Origin: Hymenobacter sp. CRA2
Lineage (GTDB): Bacteria; Bacteroidota; Bacteroidia; Cytophagales; Hymenobacteraceae
Direction of reading: 5' to 3'
Length of the DNA stretch: 64,000 nucleotides
Assembly: GCF_002007105.1 (NCBI RefSeq)
Contig: NZ_MVBC01000019.1
Span: forward strand, 1-64,000
Shown here: one piece after another, positions 57,075 to 64,000 of the stretch
Layout: every line of letters starts with the position of its first letter
Position numbering within the stretch: the first letter of the stretch is position 1
The notes under the pieces: generated by a model
Told to the model about the DNA's origin: nothing
What the model saw: only the letters and a program-made list of their open reading frames with translations
The model's database searches: none
Made by a program: the position numbers and the translations under genes

Positions 57075-57107
57075 AAAGCCCGCCTGATAATTCAGGCGGG
57101 CTTTTTT
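57075..57107 (+). terminator. Terminator after the VbhA-like gene
   Basis: AAAGCCCGCCTGA (57075-57087) pairs with TCAGGCGGGCTTT (57092-57104), followed by T residues. Confidence 0.85.
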
Positions 57108-57233
57108 GTGGCCGGAGCGCTACGCAAGCTGAACCGCCCGTCAGGTTGCCGGGCTGGTAGCATGGATGCTATAGAGCCGAACCGGGAACCGGCTCCGCGC
57201 CCGGCAGGTGCTAAAACCCAGCGGGCCGTGTTG

Positions 57234-57241
57234 TATCTTTG
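57234..57241 (+). promoter_or_regulatory. -7 box TATCTTTG of dinB
   Basis: TATCTTTG lies about 30 bases before the GTG start at 57270 and matches TAnnTTTG exactly. No clear -33 TTTG at the right distance. Confidence 0.45.
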
Positions 57242-57269
57242 CCAACGGAGTTAGCAAACGGAGCCGGCG

Positions 57270-58352
57270 GTGGAAGCCCAATTCCCACAACGCAAGATCA
57301 TTCACCTCGATATGGATGCGTTTTACGCCTCCGTGGAGCAGCGTGACAACCCCGAGCTGCGCGGCCGGCCGGTAGCGGTGGGGGGCGCCCGGCAGCGCGG
57401 CGTGGTGGCGGCGGCCAGCTACGAGGCCCGGCAGTTCGGGGTGCGCTCAGCCATGCCCTCGGTTACGGCGCTGCGCCAGTGCCCCGAGCTGATTTTCGTG
57501 AAGCCACGCTTCGAGGTGTACAAAGCCATTTCGCGGCAGATTCGCGCCATCTTCGCCGAGTACACGCCGCTGATCGAGCCCTTGTCCTTGGACGAGGCCT
57601 ACCTCGACGTGACGGAAAACCTGCCGGGCATGACTTCGGCCACACAGATTGCGCGCGACATCCGGGCCAAGATCCTGGAGCAGACGCAGCTGACGGCTTC
57701 GGCGGGCATCAGCTACAACAAGTTTCTGGCGAAGTTGGCCTCCGATTACCGCAAGCCCAACGGGCAATTTGTCATCCGCCCCGAGCAGGGGCTGGACTTT
57801 GTGGCCGGGCTGTCGGTAGGACAGTTTCACGGCATCGGGCCGGCCACGGCCAAGAAGCTGAACGAACTGGGCATCTTCACCGGCCTGGATTTGCGCAACC
57901 AGTCCGAGCTGTTTCTGCGTCAGTACTTTGGCAAGGCCGGCGGCTACTACTACGCCATTGCCCGCGCCGAGGACCACCGCCCCGTGGTGCCCGATCGGGT
58001 GCGCAAGTCGGTGGGCTCCGAAACCACGTTTGCCCAGGACCTAACCAGCTACGAAGAGCTGGTGGAAGGCCTGCAGCCCAGCATCGACGAGGTGTGGGAG
58101 TACTGCCAGCGCGCCGAAATCCTGGGCCGCACCGTGACGGTGAAGGTGAAGTACGCCGACTTCCAACTGATTTCGCGCAGCCGCACCAGCCTCTCGCCGC
58201 TGGCCACGCCCGCGCTGCTGGCCCAGCTCACCGACGAGCTGCTGCGCGGGCTATTGCCCCTGCCCAAAGGCGTGCGCCTGCTCGGCGTGTCGCTCTCGAA
58301 CCTGGAACCTATGGGCGATATGGCCGGGCGGCAGCTGGCATTTGGGTTCTGA
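57270..58352 (+). CDS. dinB: DNA polymerase IV (DinB), Y-family
   Basis: The 360-residue product starts at a GTG (57270). The catalytic acidic motifs of Y-family polymerases are in place: IIHLDMDAFYASVE near residue 10-23 and SLDEAYLDVTE near 107-117. YNKFLAKLASDYRKPNGQ and the helix-hairpin-helix GIGPATAKKL follow, then the little-finger domain (about 245-355). It copies past damaged bases with low fidelity. A -7 box is near, but no LexA-type operator was seen. The beta-clamp peptide is not obvious at the C-terminus, where the chain ends RQLAFGF, a phenylalanine-rich end that may serve. Confidence 0.92.
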   Translation: MEAQFPQRKIIHLDMDAFYASVEQRDNPELRGRPVAVGGARQRGVVAAASYEARQFGVRSAMPSVTALRQCPELIFVKPRFEVYKAISRQIRAIFAEYTPLIEPLSLDEAYLDVTENLPGMTSATQIARDIRAKILEQTQLTASAGISYNKFLAKLASDYRKPNGQFVIRPEQGLDFVAGLSVGQFHGIGPATAKKLNELGIFTGLDLRNQSELFLRQYFGKAGGYYYAIARAEDHRPVVPDRVRKSVGSETTFAQDLTSYEELVEGLQPSIDEVWEYCQRAEILGRTVTVKVKYADFQLISRSRTSLSPLATPALLAQLTDELLRGLLPLPKGVRLLGVSLSNLEPMGDMAGRQLAFGF

Positions 58353-58426
58353 GGGGGTGCTGAGTGCGCGGCTACATTCGGATACCGTGCGCCCGGGTAC
58401 GAGCCGGCGGCGTAGCTTAGTGGCCT

Positions 58427-58873
58427 ATGCAGCGGACTCCTTGCATCGACGTATACATCCTGTTAGAGCACTTTGATGAAGCTACCATCACCTTTTTTCG
58501 GCAGCACTACCTGGAGGGCCTCTCCGATACCCAGGATAAGTATTGGTGGCCCACTGATGCCGAGGAGCACGAAATTGAGCTCGAAACGACGGATATCTGG
58601 GAGATGATGCGCTTCCTGCTGGCGCATCCGAGTCGGTACATTTTCTATTTCTCGACCGCCGAGCCAGGCGCCACTAGCACCGGAATGGTGTTTTTCAACT
58701 CCGACAAAAGGTTGATTCTAGGCGTGGAAGTGCCGACGGCGCAGGAGCAATACTACCGTCAGAGGCTGTCCGCCGACTTCCATTCAAATCTGCTGCTCAG
58801 CTTGGGAGACGAGATACATCGGCCTGATTCCAAGGAGGAATTCATCCGCTGGATGAGCGCCTGCAACGGCTGA
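58427..58873 (+). CDS. Hypothetical protein, immunity-like composition
   Basis: The 148-residue product starts at the ATG at 58427. It is acidic and has regular alpha/beta alternation: CIDVYILLEHFDEATITFF, SRYIFYFSTA and KRLILGVEVP. The conserved-looking 'MVFFNSDKRLILGV' step recalls small Imm-type immunity proteins of polymorphic toxin systems, but I cannot assign a family. No toxin gene is next to it. It converges with the sce7726-like gene with 10 bases between stops. Confidence 0.6.
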   Translation: MQRTPCIDVYILLEHFDEATITFFRQHYLEGLSDTQDKYWWPTDAEEHEIELETTDIWEMMRFLLAHPSRYIFYFSTAEPGATSTGMVFFNSDKRLILGVEVPTAQEQYYRQRLSADFHSNLLLSLGDEIHRPDSKEEFIRWMSACNG

Positions 58874-58883
58874 TCCGCCGATG

Positions 58884-59540
58884 CTACGCCGCCCGCTTTT
58901 TTGCCCCCGGCACGTGCACCGGCCTGCCTTTGGCCCCGCCGGTGGGCTTGGGGCCGCGGGCCTTTAGGCGCTTTTTGGTGGCCCGTTCGGCCTTGCGCAC
59001 CTCGCGGTTTTCCAGGCGCTGGGGCATACGCGCCATCAGCCGGTCGCGCACGAACTGGGCGAGGTGGGAGAGGGCAATGATCTGGGTGCCGTTGAGCAGC
59101 TTCACCATGTCACGGCGGCGCAGCAGGCTCACGTGGTGCAGGCCGTGGTCCATCAGGTACTGCTTCACCTCCGAGAGGCGCAGCAAACCGGCCACGGCGC
59201 CGCGCTCCACGGTGGCGTTGTAGCGGGCGGGGCGGTGCTCGTGTAGCCCCGCGGCCGAGGCCACCAGCACGCCTACCCAGTCGGGTACGGCATCGAGAAG
59301 CTTGGCGAGGTGCTTTTCCGTGACGACGAAGGTGACAAAGTCGTAAGCCCGGGCGTAGCAGGGCAGCTGCGCGGCCACGCGCTGCAGGGTGTCGCCGTCG
59401 CTTTTCAGCTCGTAGCCGTGCATGAAGTGCGCGGTGATGTGCACCACGTCGGCGCGGGTGGTGCCGGTGGGCAGCTCATCCACGTACACGCCGCCCTGAA
59501 GCAGCGGATACAGCAGCGCACGGATGTCGGGGTCATTCAT
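58884..59540 (-). CDS. sce7726-like PD-(D/E)XK nuclease-fold protein with basic tail
   Basis: The 218-residue product carries the sce7726-family opening DIRALLYPLL, then RADVVHITAHFMHGYELKSDGDTLQRV (shown by parts RADVVHIT and GYELKSDGDTL). The Asp in RADVV and the ELK in YELKSD form the D...ExK set of PD-(D/E)XK nucleases. The text YARAYDFVTFVVTEKHL follows. The last 40 residues are Arg/Lys/Gly/Pro-rich, a probable nucleic-acid-binding tail. This family often sits in restriction or phage defence islands, but no other defence gene is adjacent. Activity and target are unknown. Confidence 0.75.
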   Translation of the reverse strand: MNDPDIRALLYPLLQGGVYVDELPTGTTRADVVHITAHFMHGYELKSDGDTLQRVAAQLPCYARAYDFVTFVVTEKHLAKLLDAVPDWVGVLVASAAGLHEHRPARYNATVERGAVAGLLRLSEVKQYLMDHGLHHVSLLRRRDMVKLLNGTQIIALSHLAQFVRDRLMARMPQRLENREVRKAERATKKRLKARGPKPTGGAKGRPVHVPGAKKRAA

Positions 59541-59587
59541 GGAACCCCGAAGTTACACCGGCTCGGGCGGTCTGCCAAGCCGGGGCG

Positions 59588-60127
59588 CTAGGGCTGCGGC
59601 GCAGCGGCCAGCGGTTTGGTGAGTACCAGCAGCGTTAAGGCCTGTTTGGGAATGCCGTGCTGCGGGTCGTTGGGGAAGGGCCGCGTTTCGCCGCTGCGCC
59701 GGTAGCCGTGTCGCTCGTACCAGGCCACCAGCTCGGGACGGTCGGCCAGTACCGTCATGGTGGCCGTGCGGCAGCGGTGCTGCGCGCCGTAGGCTTCGGC
59801 CGCGGCCAGCAGGTGCTTGCCCAGGCCGCTGGCCTGCCGCTCGGGCGCCACGGCCAGCAGGCCCACGTACACCTCGTCGGCCCGAAGCTGCAGGTACACG
59901 CAGCCGAGTAGCTGCTGCGCCGCATCCCGCGCCAGCAGAATGCGGGCCTCGGGGGTACGCAGCAACTCGGCGAGGGCTGCCGCGTCGGTGCGCGGCCCTG
60001 CGAGCAGGTGGCTTTCGGCCGTCCAGCCCACTTGCCCGGCTGCGCCGCGGTAGGCGCGGTTAACCAAAGCTTCGAGTTCAGAAATATCGGCGGCGGTAGC
60101 AGTGCTGAGCTGAACGGGGGAATTCAT
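59588..60127 (-). CDS. GNAT-family N-acetyltransferase
   Basis: The 179-residue product has the GNAT acetyl-CoA loop ERQASGLGKHLLAAAEAYG (motif A, RxxGxG/A with one change), preceded by VGLLAVAP, and motif B text ATMTVLADRPELVAWYERHGYRRSG. It transfers an acetyl group to an unknown amine substrate in the cytoplasm. It lies 47 bases upstream of the sce7726-like gene on the same strand, so co-transcription is possible. The long Ala-rich tail (KPLAAAPQP) is unremarkable. Confidence 0.88.
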   Translation of the reverse strand: MNSPVQLSTATAADISELEALVNRAYRGAAGQVGWTAESHLLAGPRTDAAALAELLRTPEARILLARDAAQQLLGCVYLQLRADEVYVGLLAVAPERQASGLGKHLLAAAEAYGAQHRCRTATMTVLADRPELVAWYERHGYRRSGETRPFPNDPQHGIPKQALTLLVLTKPLAAAPQP

Positions 60128-60418
60128 GGCGCAAAATAATGGCCCGGCCGCATGCTGTGGTTTTTAGAATTCGGTAGCCTGTAAAGGCTGGGTAGACCTG
60201 CTGTTGAGTTTAGTTTAATTTTTTTGTGGTTTTGTTATAAAGTTTATAGCTTTCAATCGTAGCGCTACGCCGCCAGTGGTCAACGGGGCAGTTTGCCAGG
60301 CAAACTGAGAAGTAGGAGAAGTGCAGGGAACAAGGAAGTGAAGTAGGCCAATCAGAGCTAAGAATTCATACCAGTACCTGTCCGAGGAGCATGCATTCCC
60401 ATTGTAAACCGCAGTATT
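60128..60418. other. Divergent intergenic region
   Basis: An AT-rich core at about 60205-60260 separates the minus-strand GNAT gene from the FG-GAP gene. It probably holds both promoters; no exact TAnnTTTG pair was found. Confidence 0.45.
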
Positions 60419-62449
60419 ATGACCGTATTGAGACACTGTGTACGGCCTTTGTCCCTTGTATTGGTTGCGGCGGCGCCCGCCGCGGCCCAAACCGCTATTA
60501 ACGACCTTTCGCCCGCCGCCAATGCGACCAGCGCGGGGCAGGCATTGCCAGTAGAAGTAAGCTTCAGCCGCGCCATGCAGGCTAGTGCTGTCTCTGCCTT
60601 GCGGGTGTACAGCGCCCAGCGCGGCGGCTGCCGTACGGGTCACAGCGGTACGACCTCCGTCAACGGGGTGCACGTGAACTTTGCGCCCAGCTATAACTGG
60701 CGTCCCGGCGAAACGGTGGCAGCTACCGTCACGACGGCGGCGCGCAGCGTCAACAACCAGAACCTGGAAAAAGCCCGCGTGTACCAGTTCACGGCGGCGG
60801 CCGGGGGCAGCGGGCGGGGCTTCTTTCTGAGCCCGGGCAGCGCCGCCACGGCTGAGTTGCCCGTGGGGGCTGGTGCCCGCACCATCGCCGCCGCCGACGT
60901 GGACAACGACGGCGACCTGGACCTCATTACCGGCGACGCGGCCGCCGACGGGCGCAGCGGTGGGGCTCTCACCATTCGGCTCAACGACGGCCGGGGGGTG
61001 TTCAGCCTTGGTGGCGTGTACACCGTCGGCGACGAGTTTACCAGCCTGCTGAACCTCGTGGTGGGGGACGTGGATGCCGATGGAGACATCGACGTGGCGG
61101 CGTATTCTTACGGCCCGCAGGCCCGCGGTATGCGCATCTGCCTGAACGACGGCGCCGGGCACTTTACTGCTACCTCCGCCGGGGCGCCCTCCGTGGGGCG
61201 CTTCACCTTTGGCCTGACCATGGGCGACGTGGACGGTGACGGCGACCTGGACCTGGCCTCTACCACCACCGACCAAGGGGCCATCTACGTCCGCTTCAAC
61301 AACGGCGACGGCACCTACGCCGCGACGGGCGCCGATGTGCCCGTGAGCAACGAGCCGCGCAGCGTGGCCCTGGCTGATGTGGATAGTGACGGCGACCTGG
61401 ATATCGTGGCGAGCTGCGCCCGATTCGGCATAGTGAGCGTGCGCCTCAACAACGGCAGCGGCAGCTTTAGCGGCGGTGGCGACTTCATCGTGGGCGCCAA
61501 TGCCAACGGCCTGCAGTTGGCCGACCTCGACCAGGACGGCGACCTGGACCTGCTCACCACGAATCTGAACGGCACCGAAGCCAGCCAACTGACCGTGCGC
61601 TTCAACAATGGCACGGGCAGCTTCAGCGGTGGCACCCAGTACTACCTCGGCGTCGATGCGCTGAGCGTGAAAACCGCCGACGTGGACGGTGACGGCGACC
61701 TGGATGCGCTGGCGCCGAACACGACGGACAATACCGTCTCGGTAGCCCTCAACAACGGCCGAGGGGTATTCGTCATGCAGCCCGCTATCAGCGTGACGAC
61801 CAACCCCCAAGGCCTGGAAGTGGCTGACCTCGACGGCGACAACGACCTGGATCTACTCAGTGCCAGCGGGGCCGCCGTGAGCGTGCGCCTCAACCAGGCA
61901 GCCGCCGCTCCGCTGCCCGTGGCGCTGACGCGCTTTACGGCCGAGCGCCGCGGCTCCACGGCTTACCTGGAATGGACCACCGCCCAGGAGAAGACCAACG
62001 CCGGCTTTGCGGTGGAAGCCTCCGCTGACGGCGCCAGCTTCCGCCGCATCGGTTGGGTGGCCGGCCATGGCAACAGCTCCGTGGCCCACACCTACCATTT
62101 CACCGATGCGCGCCTGACCCGCTACGGCAGCAATACCGTGTATTACCGCCTGCGCCAGCAGGATACCGACGGCACCGAAACGACCTCGGCGGTGCAGGCC
62201 GTGGCCTTGCCGCCGGGCAGCCGCGAGCTGGCCCAGTTGGCGGTATGGCCCAATCCCGCGCGCGAAGCCGTGTGGGTAGAGGGGGCGGCTCCCGGCCAGG
62301 CCGTGCAGGTACTGGATGCCATGGGGCGCGTGGTGTTCAGCAGCGTAATGGCGGATTCGGGACCGGCGCAGCTAAGGCTGCCCGCGCTGCCGGCCGGCAC
62401 CTACGCCGTGCGCTGCGGCCGCGAAACGAGGCGGCTAGTCGTCGAATAA
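60419..62449 (+). CDS. Secreted FG-GAP/VCBS repeat protein with T9SS sorting domain
   Basis: The 676-residue product has a signal peptide (LSLVLVAAAPAAAQ), an Ig-like SwmB-type domain at about 25-125 and then FG-GAP/VCBS repeats to about 500. Each repeat carries a calcium-binding DxDxDGDxD loop, for example ADVDNDGDLDLITG, GDVDADGDIDVAAY and ADLDQDGDLDLLTT. A fibronectin-like LTRFTAERRGSTAYLEW region and a T9SS type A sorting domain (AVWPNPAREAVWV... to RLVVE) end the chain. It is a surface or released adhesive or structural protein, probably Ca-dependent. It starts at the ATG at 60419. Confidence 0.9.
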   Translation: MTVLRHCVRPLSLVLVAAAPAAAQTAINDLSPAANATSAGQALPVEVSFSRAMQASAVSALRVYSAQRGGCRTGHSGTTSVNGVHVNFAPSYNWRPGETVAATVTTAARSVNNQNLEKARVYQFTAAAGGSGRGFFLSPGSAATAELPVGAGARTIAAADVDNDGDLDLITGDAAADGRSGGALTIRLNDGRGVFSLGGVYTVGDEFTSLLNLVVGDVDADGDIDVAAYSYGPQARGMRICLNDGAGHFTATSAGAPSVGRFTFGLTMGDVDGDGDLDLASTTTDQGAIYVRFNNGDGTYAATGADVPVSNEPRSVALADVDSDGDLDIVASCARFGIVSVRLNNGSGSFSGGGDFIVGANANGLQLADLDQDGDLDLLTTNLNGTEASQLTVRFNNGTGSFSGGTQYYLGVDALSVKTADVDGDGDLDALAPNTTDNTVSVALNNGRGVFVMQPAISVTTNPQGLEVADLDGDNDLDLLSASGAAVSVRLNQAAAAPLPVALTRFTAERRGSTAYLEWTTAQEKTNAGFAVEASADGASFRRIGWVAGHGNSSVAHTYHFTDARLTRYGSNTVYYRLRQQDTDGTETTSAVQAVALPPGSRELAQLAVWPNPAREAVWVEGAAPGQAVQVLDAMGRVVFSSVMADSGPAQLRLPALPAGTYAVRCGRETRRLVVE

Positions 62450-62468
62450 GCCCGTCTGTCCGGCACGC

Positions 62469-62520
62469 GCGGGGTGCGTCGGCCTGCACGGCAGGTTCGG
62501 CGCGCCCCGCGGGGCTTTTA
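62469..62520 (+). terminator. Possible terminator after the FG-GAP gene
   Basis: GCGGGGTGCG (62469-62478) pairs with CGCGCCCCGC (62501-62510) with one T-G pair, then GGGGCTTTTA follows. Confidence 0.4.
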
Positions 62521-62581
62521 CCTGCGCCCTGAACGGAGTAATTCAGTAGCTTCGCTGCCGGTGCCGGGCCGCGTTGGCGCG

Positions 62582-62589
62582 TATTTTTG
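62582..62589 (+). promoter_or_regulatory. -7 box TATTTTTG of the LacI-family gene
   Basis: TATTTTTG matches TAnnTTTG about 90 bases before the ATG at 62678. No -33 box of proper spacing was seen. Confidence 0.35.
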
Positions 62590-62677
62590 CGCCGTCCGAA
62601 AGCTGGGGTAGCCGCTGCTACGCTTCCCAGGTCGGCACCTGCTGCCGCGGCCATTCAGGGGCGGGCGCGTTACCACG

Positions 62678-63718
62678 ATGGCCAAAGCAAACAAGCGCGT
62701 TTCCATTGCCGACCTCGCCGCGGAGCTGGGCCTGTCCACTTCCACGATTTCGCGCGCCCTCAACAACGCCGTCGACGTGAGCGACGCGACCAAGGCGCAG
62801 GTATGGGCCCTGGCCGAAAAGCTAGGCTACCAGCCCAACACCCTGGCCGCCGCCCTGCGCCGCGGCCGCAGTAATCTGCTCGGCGTCATCGTACCGCACA
62901 TCACCGGGGCATTTTTTCCGGCCATCGTGCACGGCATCGAGGACGTGGCCAGCAAGGCCGGCTACAATGTGCTCATCTGCCAGTCGAACGAGGACGTGGC
63001 GCAGGAGCAAAAGCACATCGATGCGCTGCTGCAGGCCCAGGTCGACGGGGTGCTGGTATCCATGTCGAATACCACGCGCGAGCTGACGCACTTCGAAAAA
63101 GTGCGCAAGCACGGGGTGCCGCTGGTGTTCTTCGACCGCATGCCCGAGCTGCCCGGCAGCAGCGGCGTGGTGGTGGATGACTACCGCGGCGCTTACCAGG
63201 TGATGGAGCATCTGATCAGCCAGGGCTGCCGCCGCATAGCGCACCTCGCGGGCCCGCTGCACCTGAACACCACCTACAACCGCTACCGCGCTTACCACGA
63301 CGCGCTGCTGGCCCATCAGCTGCCGCACGACACGCGCCTGGTGTACCAGCTGCCCGATTCCAGCGTGGAGGCCGGCATGGCCGCCATGCGCGAACTGCTG
63401 CGCCTGCAGCCGCGCCCCGACGCCGTGTTTTCGGCTTACGACTTCCCCGCTGGCGGCGCGCTCCAATTGCTGGAGGAGGCTGCCCTGCGCGTCCCCACTG
63501 ATGTGGCTTTGGCTGGCTTCAGCAACGAGCCCTTTACCACCATGATCCGGCCGCAGCTAACCTCAGTGGATCAGCGCGGGCAGCAGCTCGGCGAAATAGC
63601 GGTGCAGCTGTTTCTGCAGCTGCAAAAGCGCACCGAAAACTTCGCCGGGCAGCGCATCGTGCTCAAGCCCCACCTGATTGTGCGCGAGTCGTCGCGGCGG
63701 GAGCCGGTAGCGCAGTAG
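62678..63718 (+). CDS. LacI-family transcriptional regulator
   Basis: The 346-residue product begins with the LacI helix-turn-helix (VSIADLAAELGLSTSTISRALNN, residues about 8-30) and hinge helix (YQPNTLAAALRRGRS, about 48-62). The periplasmic-binding-like core follows (LLGVIVPHITGAFFPAIVHGIED; VDGVLVSMSN; VPLVFFDRMP; DVALAGFSNEPFTTMIRPQLTSV). It represses sugar-use genes until its ligand binds. The convergent neighbour is a sodium/solute symporter, likely a sugar carrier, which may be its target or part of the same catabolic locus beyond the window edge. A terminator-type hairpin lies between them. Confidence 0.92.
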   Translation: MAKANKRVSIADLAAELGLSTSTISRALNNAVDVSDATKAQVWALAEKLGYQPNTLAAALRRGRSNLLGVIVPHITGAFFPAIVHGIEDVASKAGYNVLICQSNEDVAQEQKHIDALLQAQVDGVLVSMSNTTRELTHFEKVRKHGVPLVFFDRMPELPGSSGVVVDDYRGAYQVMEHLISQGCRRIAHLAGPLHLNTTYNRYRAYHDALLAHQLPHDTRLVYQLPDSSVEAGMAAMRELLRLQPRPDAVFSAYDFPAGGALQLLEEAALRVPTDVALAGFSNEPFTTMIRPQLTSVDQRGQQLGEIAVQLFLQLQKRTENFAGQRIVLKPHLIVRESSRREPVAQ

Positions 63719-63806
63719 CTGCCTGAAGCTTATGACACCCTGTTTCCGCATGGAACTAGCTTTAGTGCTACCACAAACTAAAGGGGCTGCTCAGGCATCA
63801 AAACCA

Positions 63807-63846
63807 AACGGCGCCGGCCTGCTACATGGAGCAGGCCGGCGCCGTT
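63807..63846. terminator. Bidirectional terminator with 17-bp stem
   Basis: AACGGCGCCGGCCTGCT (63807-63823) pairs perfectly with 63830-63846 around ACATGG, between convergent genes. Confidence 0.75.
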
Positions 63847-63873
63847 GTCATTAGGCGCTAGATGACTCGCGGC

Positions 63874-64000
63874 TTACCAGTAAGCCGTGTAGAGCACCGT
63901 TAGCAGGGCAATGACCACCAGCGAGCCGATGGCGAAGCTGCGGTGCGGGCGGAACATGGCCGTATCCACGATGAGGCCCTTGGGCTGCACGCCGCGGCTA
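63874..64000 (-). CDS. C-terminus of a sodium/solute symporter (partial)
   Basis: Reading the minus strand from the right edge, 41 residues end at a TAA whose complement is 63874-63876. They include GLIVDTAMFRPHRSFAIGSL and a final membrane segment ending TVLYTAYW. This matches the C-terminal end I recall from SSS-family sodium/glucose-type symporters of Bacteroidota ('GLEVDTSMF...F(A)VG...LYTVFW'). It moves a sugar with Na+ across the inner membrane. It converges with the LacI gene. The rest lies outside the window, so substrate and completeness are unknown. Confidence 0.7.
   Translation of the reverse strand, partial: SRGVQPKGLIVDTAMFRPHRSFAIGSLVVIALLTVLYTAYW

Noticed and set aside
60215-61810. 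Minus-strand frame of 531 codons opposite the FG-GAP gene
   Set aside because: Val/Ala/Gly/His-rich complement of the DxDxDGD repeats; the plus strand has signal peptide and T9SS domain.
1-64000. CRISPR arrays, prophage, rRNA or tRNA genes
   Set aside because: No regularly spaced direct repeats, no phage structural or integrase genes, and no rRNA or tRNA-like sequence noticed when reading through. A covariance-model scan would be needed to exclude a tRNA fully.

Overview
The window is a chromosomal segment of a GC-rich Bacteroidota member. I infer Cytophagales, most likely Hymenobacter or a close relative. The evidence is a gliding-motility lipoprotein (gldH) beside a RicT/PSP1 gene, three secreted proteins ending in type IX secretion (T9SS) sorting domains, a PorE-like OmpA protein, TAnnTTTG-type -7 promoter boxes, few Shine-Dalgarno sites, and palindromic dispersed repeats of a kind I remember from Hymenobacter genomes (memory only). 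Most of the window is ordinary core and accessory chromosome. I see no rRNA, tRNA, CRISPR array, prophage or complete insertion sequence; only the 3' tail of an IS630-like transposase is present, at the left edge.

Layout. 0-5 kb: transposase tail, a non-coding stretch, a secreted subtilisin-like protein and a zinc-metalloprotease lipoprotein. 5-10 kb: ricT-like, gldH and a 596-residue low-complexity protein. 9.6-15 kb: minus-strand genes for an NmrA-like oxidoreductase, a beta-propeller lipoprotein, a helix-hairpin-helix protein, a second propeller protein, an LpxH-like phosphatase and a LUD protein, the last three overlapping. 15-21 kb: SMI1/KNR4 protein, PorE-like T9SS protein, TPR protein, bacilliredoxin. 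21-36 kb: core functions, namely recQ, kdsD and manC-like genes (sugar nucleotides for LPS or capsule), rlmB, GWxTD and DUF2723 proteins, a cupredoxin, birA, rsfS and ftsH. 36-43 kb: a peptide-type ABC importer operon without an ATPase gene, then lower-GC hypothetical genes. 43-53 kb: DinB-fold protein, a desaturase/ketolase-like enzyme between two paralogous beta-barrel genes, and a 2115-residue alpha-2-macroglobulin. 53-64 kb: Lys-rich secreted protein, ferredoxin and ferredoxin reductase pair, a second low-complexity protein, DNA polymerase IV, small hypotheticals, an sce7726-like nuclease-fold protein, a GNAT enzyme, an FG-GAP T9SS cargo, a LacI regulator and the C-terminus of a sodium/solute symporter.

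The most unusual items are two proteins (7655-9445 and 55543-56577) made almost wholly of Gly, Ser, Tyr, Gln, Asn, Arg, Asp and Met. They have SYG/GYG and RGG motifs like the low-complexity domains of eukaryotic FUS-type proteins, lack most hydrophobic residues, and share a C-terminal RGRD...RY ending. RicT carries a third RGG-like disordered tail. Next is the alpha-2-macroglobulin, which contains two segments resembling the SusC/RagA signature in a locally lower-GC stretch. Several inverted-repeat families sit between genes and may be REP-like elements. All functions are predictions from sequence reading; no database search was possible.
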